This document shows positions 5,302 to 5,967 of a stretch of DNA of 5,967 nucleotides, piece by piece (the first letter of the stretch is position 1; each line of letters begins with the position of its first letter). This DNA comes from Ktedonobacterales bacterium. Lineage in GTDB: Bacteria; Chloroflexota; Ktedonobacteria; Ktedonobacterales; JADMIN01. A program made the translations under genes and the position numbers. The notes below the pieces were generated by a model, which was given only the letters and a program-made list of their open reading frames with translations, was not told the origin of the DNA and made no database searches. The stretch is from contig JADMIN010000183.1 of the NCBI GenBank assembly GCA_015478575.1, positions 1 to 5,967 of the forward strand, given 5' to 3'.

Positions 5302-5967
5302 ATGGCTGATGACGTTGTGCTCCAGACGGATCTGCCGCTGCCGCGCTTCGGCAGTGGCAAGGTGCGCGATACCTACGATCTGGGTGATCGGTTGCTGATG
5401 GTCGCCACCGACCGCATCTCAGCCTTCGATTGTATTCTTCCCACCGGCATTCCTGACAAGGGGCAGGTGCTCACGCGCCTCTCCGCGTTCTGGTTCGAGC
5501 GCACGCGCGCGTTGATGGCGAATCATCTGCTCAGCACTGATGTCGCCGACCTACCCGATGCCGTGCGTGCGCAGGCGAGGATGCTGGCCGGGCGTTTCAT
5601 GGTCGTCCGCAAGGCGCGGCGGATTGATTTCGAGTGCGTCGTCCGTGGCTATCTGGCGGGGAGCGCATGGCAAGACTATCAGCAGAGCGGCAGCGTCTGT
5701 GGCATCGGCCTGCCGCGCGGGCTGCGCCAGGCGGACGAATTACCCGAGCCGATCTTCACCCCGGCCACCAAAGCGGAGACCGGCCATGATAGCAACATCT
5801 CCCTGGACGAACTCAAGAATACGGTCGGCGAAGAGGTCGGGCAAGGGGTGGCCGACGCCAGCCTCGCGCTCTACCGCTTCGCTCGCGAGTATGCCCTGGA
5901 CCGTGGCCTGATCCTCGCCGATACCAAGATGGAGTTTGGCTTCTTAGATGGTCAATTGCTCCTGATT
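5302..5967 (+). CDS. purC: SAICAR synthase (partial, 3' end off window)
   Basis: PurC joins aspartate to CAIR using ATP, forming SAICAR in de novo purine synthesis in the cytoplasm. The ATG at 5302 has GGAGG seven bases upstream, and the frame is open for 222 codons to the window edge. Family motifs are present in order: GSGKVRDTYDLGDRLLMVAT (residues 17-36, glycine-rich nucleotide-binding start), DRISAFDCILPTGIPDKG (37-54), FECVVRGYLAGSAW (110-123), FTPATKAETGHDSNIS (152-167) and ILADTKMEFGF (204-214). The insertion pattern, with RGYLAGSAWQDYQQSG followed by GIGLPRGLRQADELPEPIFT, resembles the longer SAICAR synthases of about 290-300 residues, so perhaps 70-80 residues are missing at the right. 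No substitution in the visible motifs suggests loss of function. It diverges from lipA and its expression may be controlled by the hairpin-rich leader. Confidence 0.97.
   Translation, partial: MADDVVLQTDLPLPRFGSGKVRDTYDLGDRLLMVATDRISAFDCILPTGIPDKGQVLTRLSAFWFERTRALMANHLLSTDVADLPDAVRAQARMLAGRFMVVRKARRIDFECVVRGYLAGSAWQDYQQSGSVCGIGLPRGLRQADELPEPIFTPATKAETGHDSNISLDELKNTVGEEVGQGVADASLALYRFAREYALDRGLILADTKMEFGFLDGQLLLI

Noticed and set aside
4998..5360. Open frame of 120 codons on the - strand between purC and lipA
   Set aside because: It overlaps the purC start and leader, has no recognisable motif and runs across hairpin-rich sequence. It is not supported as a gene.
1..5967. Mobile element, CRISPR array or tRNA-associated island
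   Set aside because: No transposase or integrase-like frame, long terminal repeat, regularly spaced repeat or tRNA cloverleaf was seen anywhere in the window.

Overview
The window is GC-rich bacterial DNA (roughly 60-65% G+C by eye) with dense, well-formed genes and no sign of phage, insertion sequence, CRISPR array, tRNA or rRNA. The phylum cannot be fixed without database searches. The protein styles and GC-rich codon use are compatible with an environmental Gram-positive-like or Chloroflexota-type bacterium, but this is only an impression.

Layout, right to left. The right end (from 5302, + strand, running off the window) is purC, the SAICAR synthase of purine biosynthesis, preceded by a leader with several competing inverted repeats. 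Diverging from it on the - strand is lipA (lipoyl synthase, 4041-4928), with a good candidate extended -10 promoter near 5028-5056. Both are housekeeping genes.

Downstream of lipA, on the same strand after a 145-base gap, comes a cell-surface glycan-type cluster: a MATE-superfamily oligosaccharide flippase with an unusual C-terminal extension (2066-3895), a left-handed beta-helix acyltransferase (1377-1997), a holo-ACP synthase type phosphopantetheinyl transferase (891-1349), and the first 250 residues of a TPR protein fused to the N-terminal part of an FkbH-like protein (1-752, running off the left edge).

Read together, the - strand cluster suggests export and acyl decoration of a polysaccharide or glycolipid. 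The side chemistry would depend on an acyl carrier protein: the AcpS-type enzyme would arm an ACP and the FkbH-like enzyme would load it, in known relatives with a glyceryl unit derived from 1,3-bisphosphoglycerate. The ACP and the catalytic HAD domain of the FkbH-like protein would have to lie to the left of this window, so the pathway is an inference.

Three short near-perfect tandem duplications (12-14 bases) sit close to gene starts in the cluster. Two of them affect the N-terminus or start of a protein.
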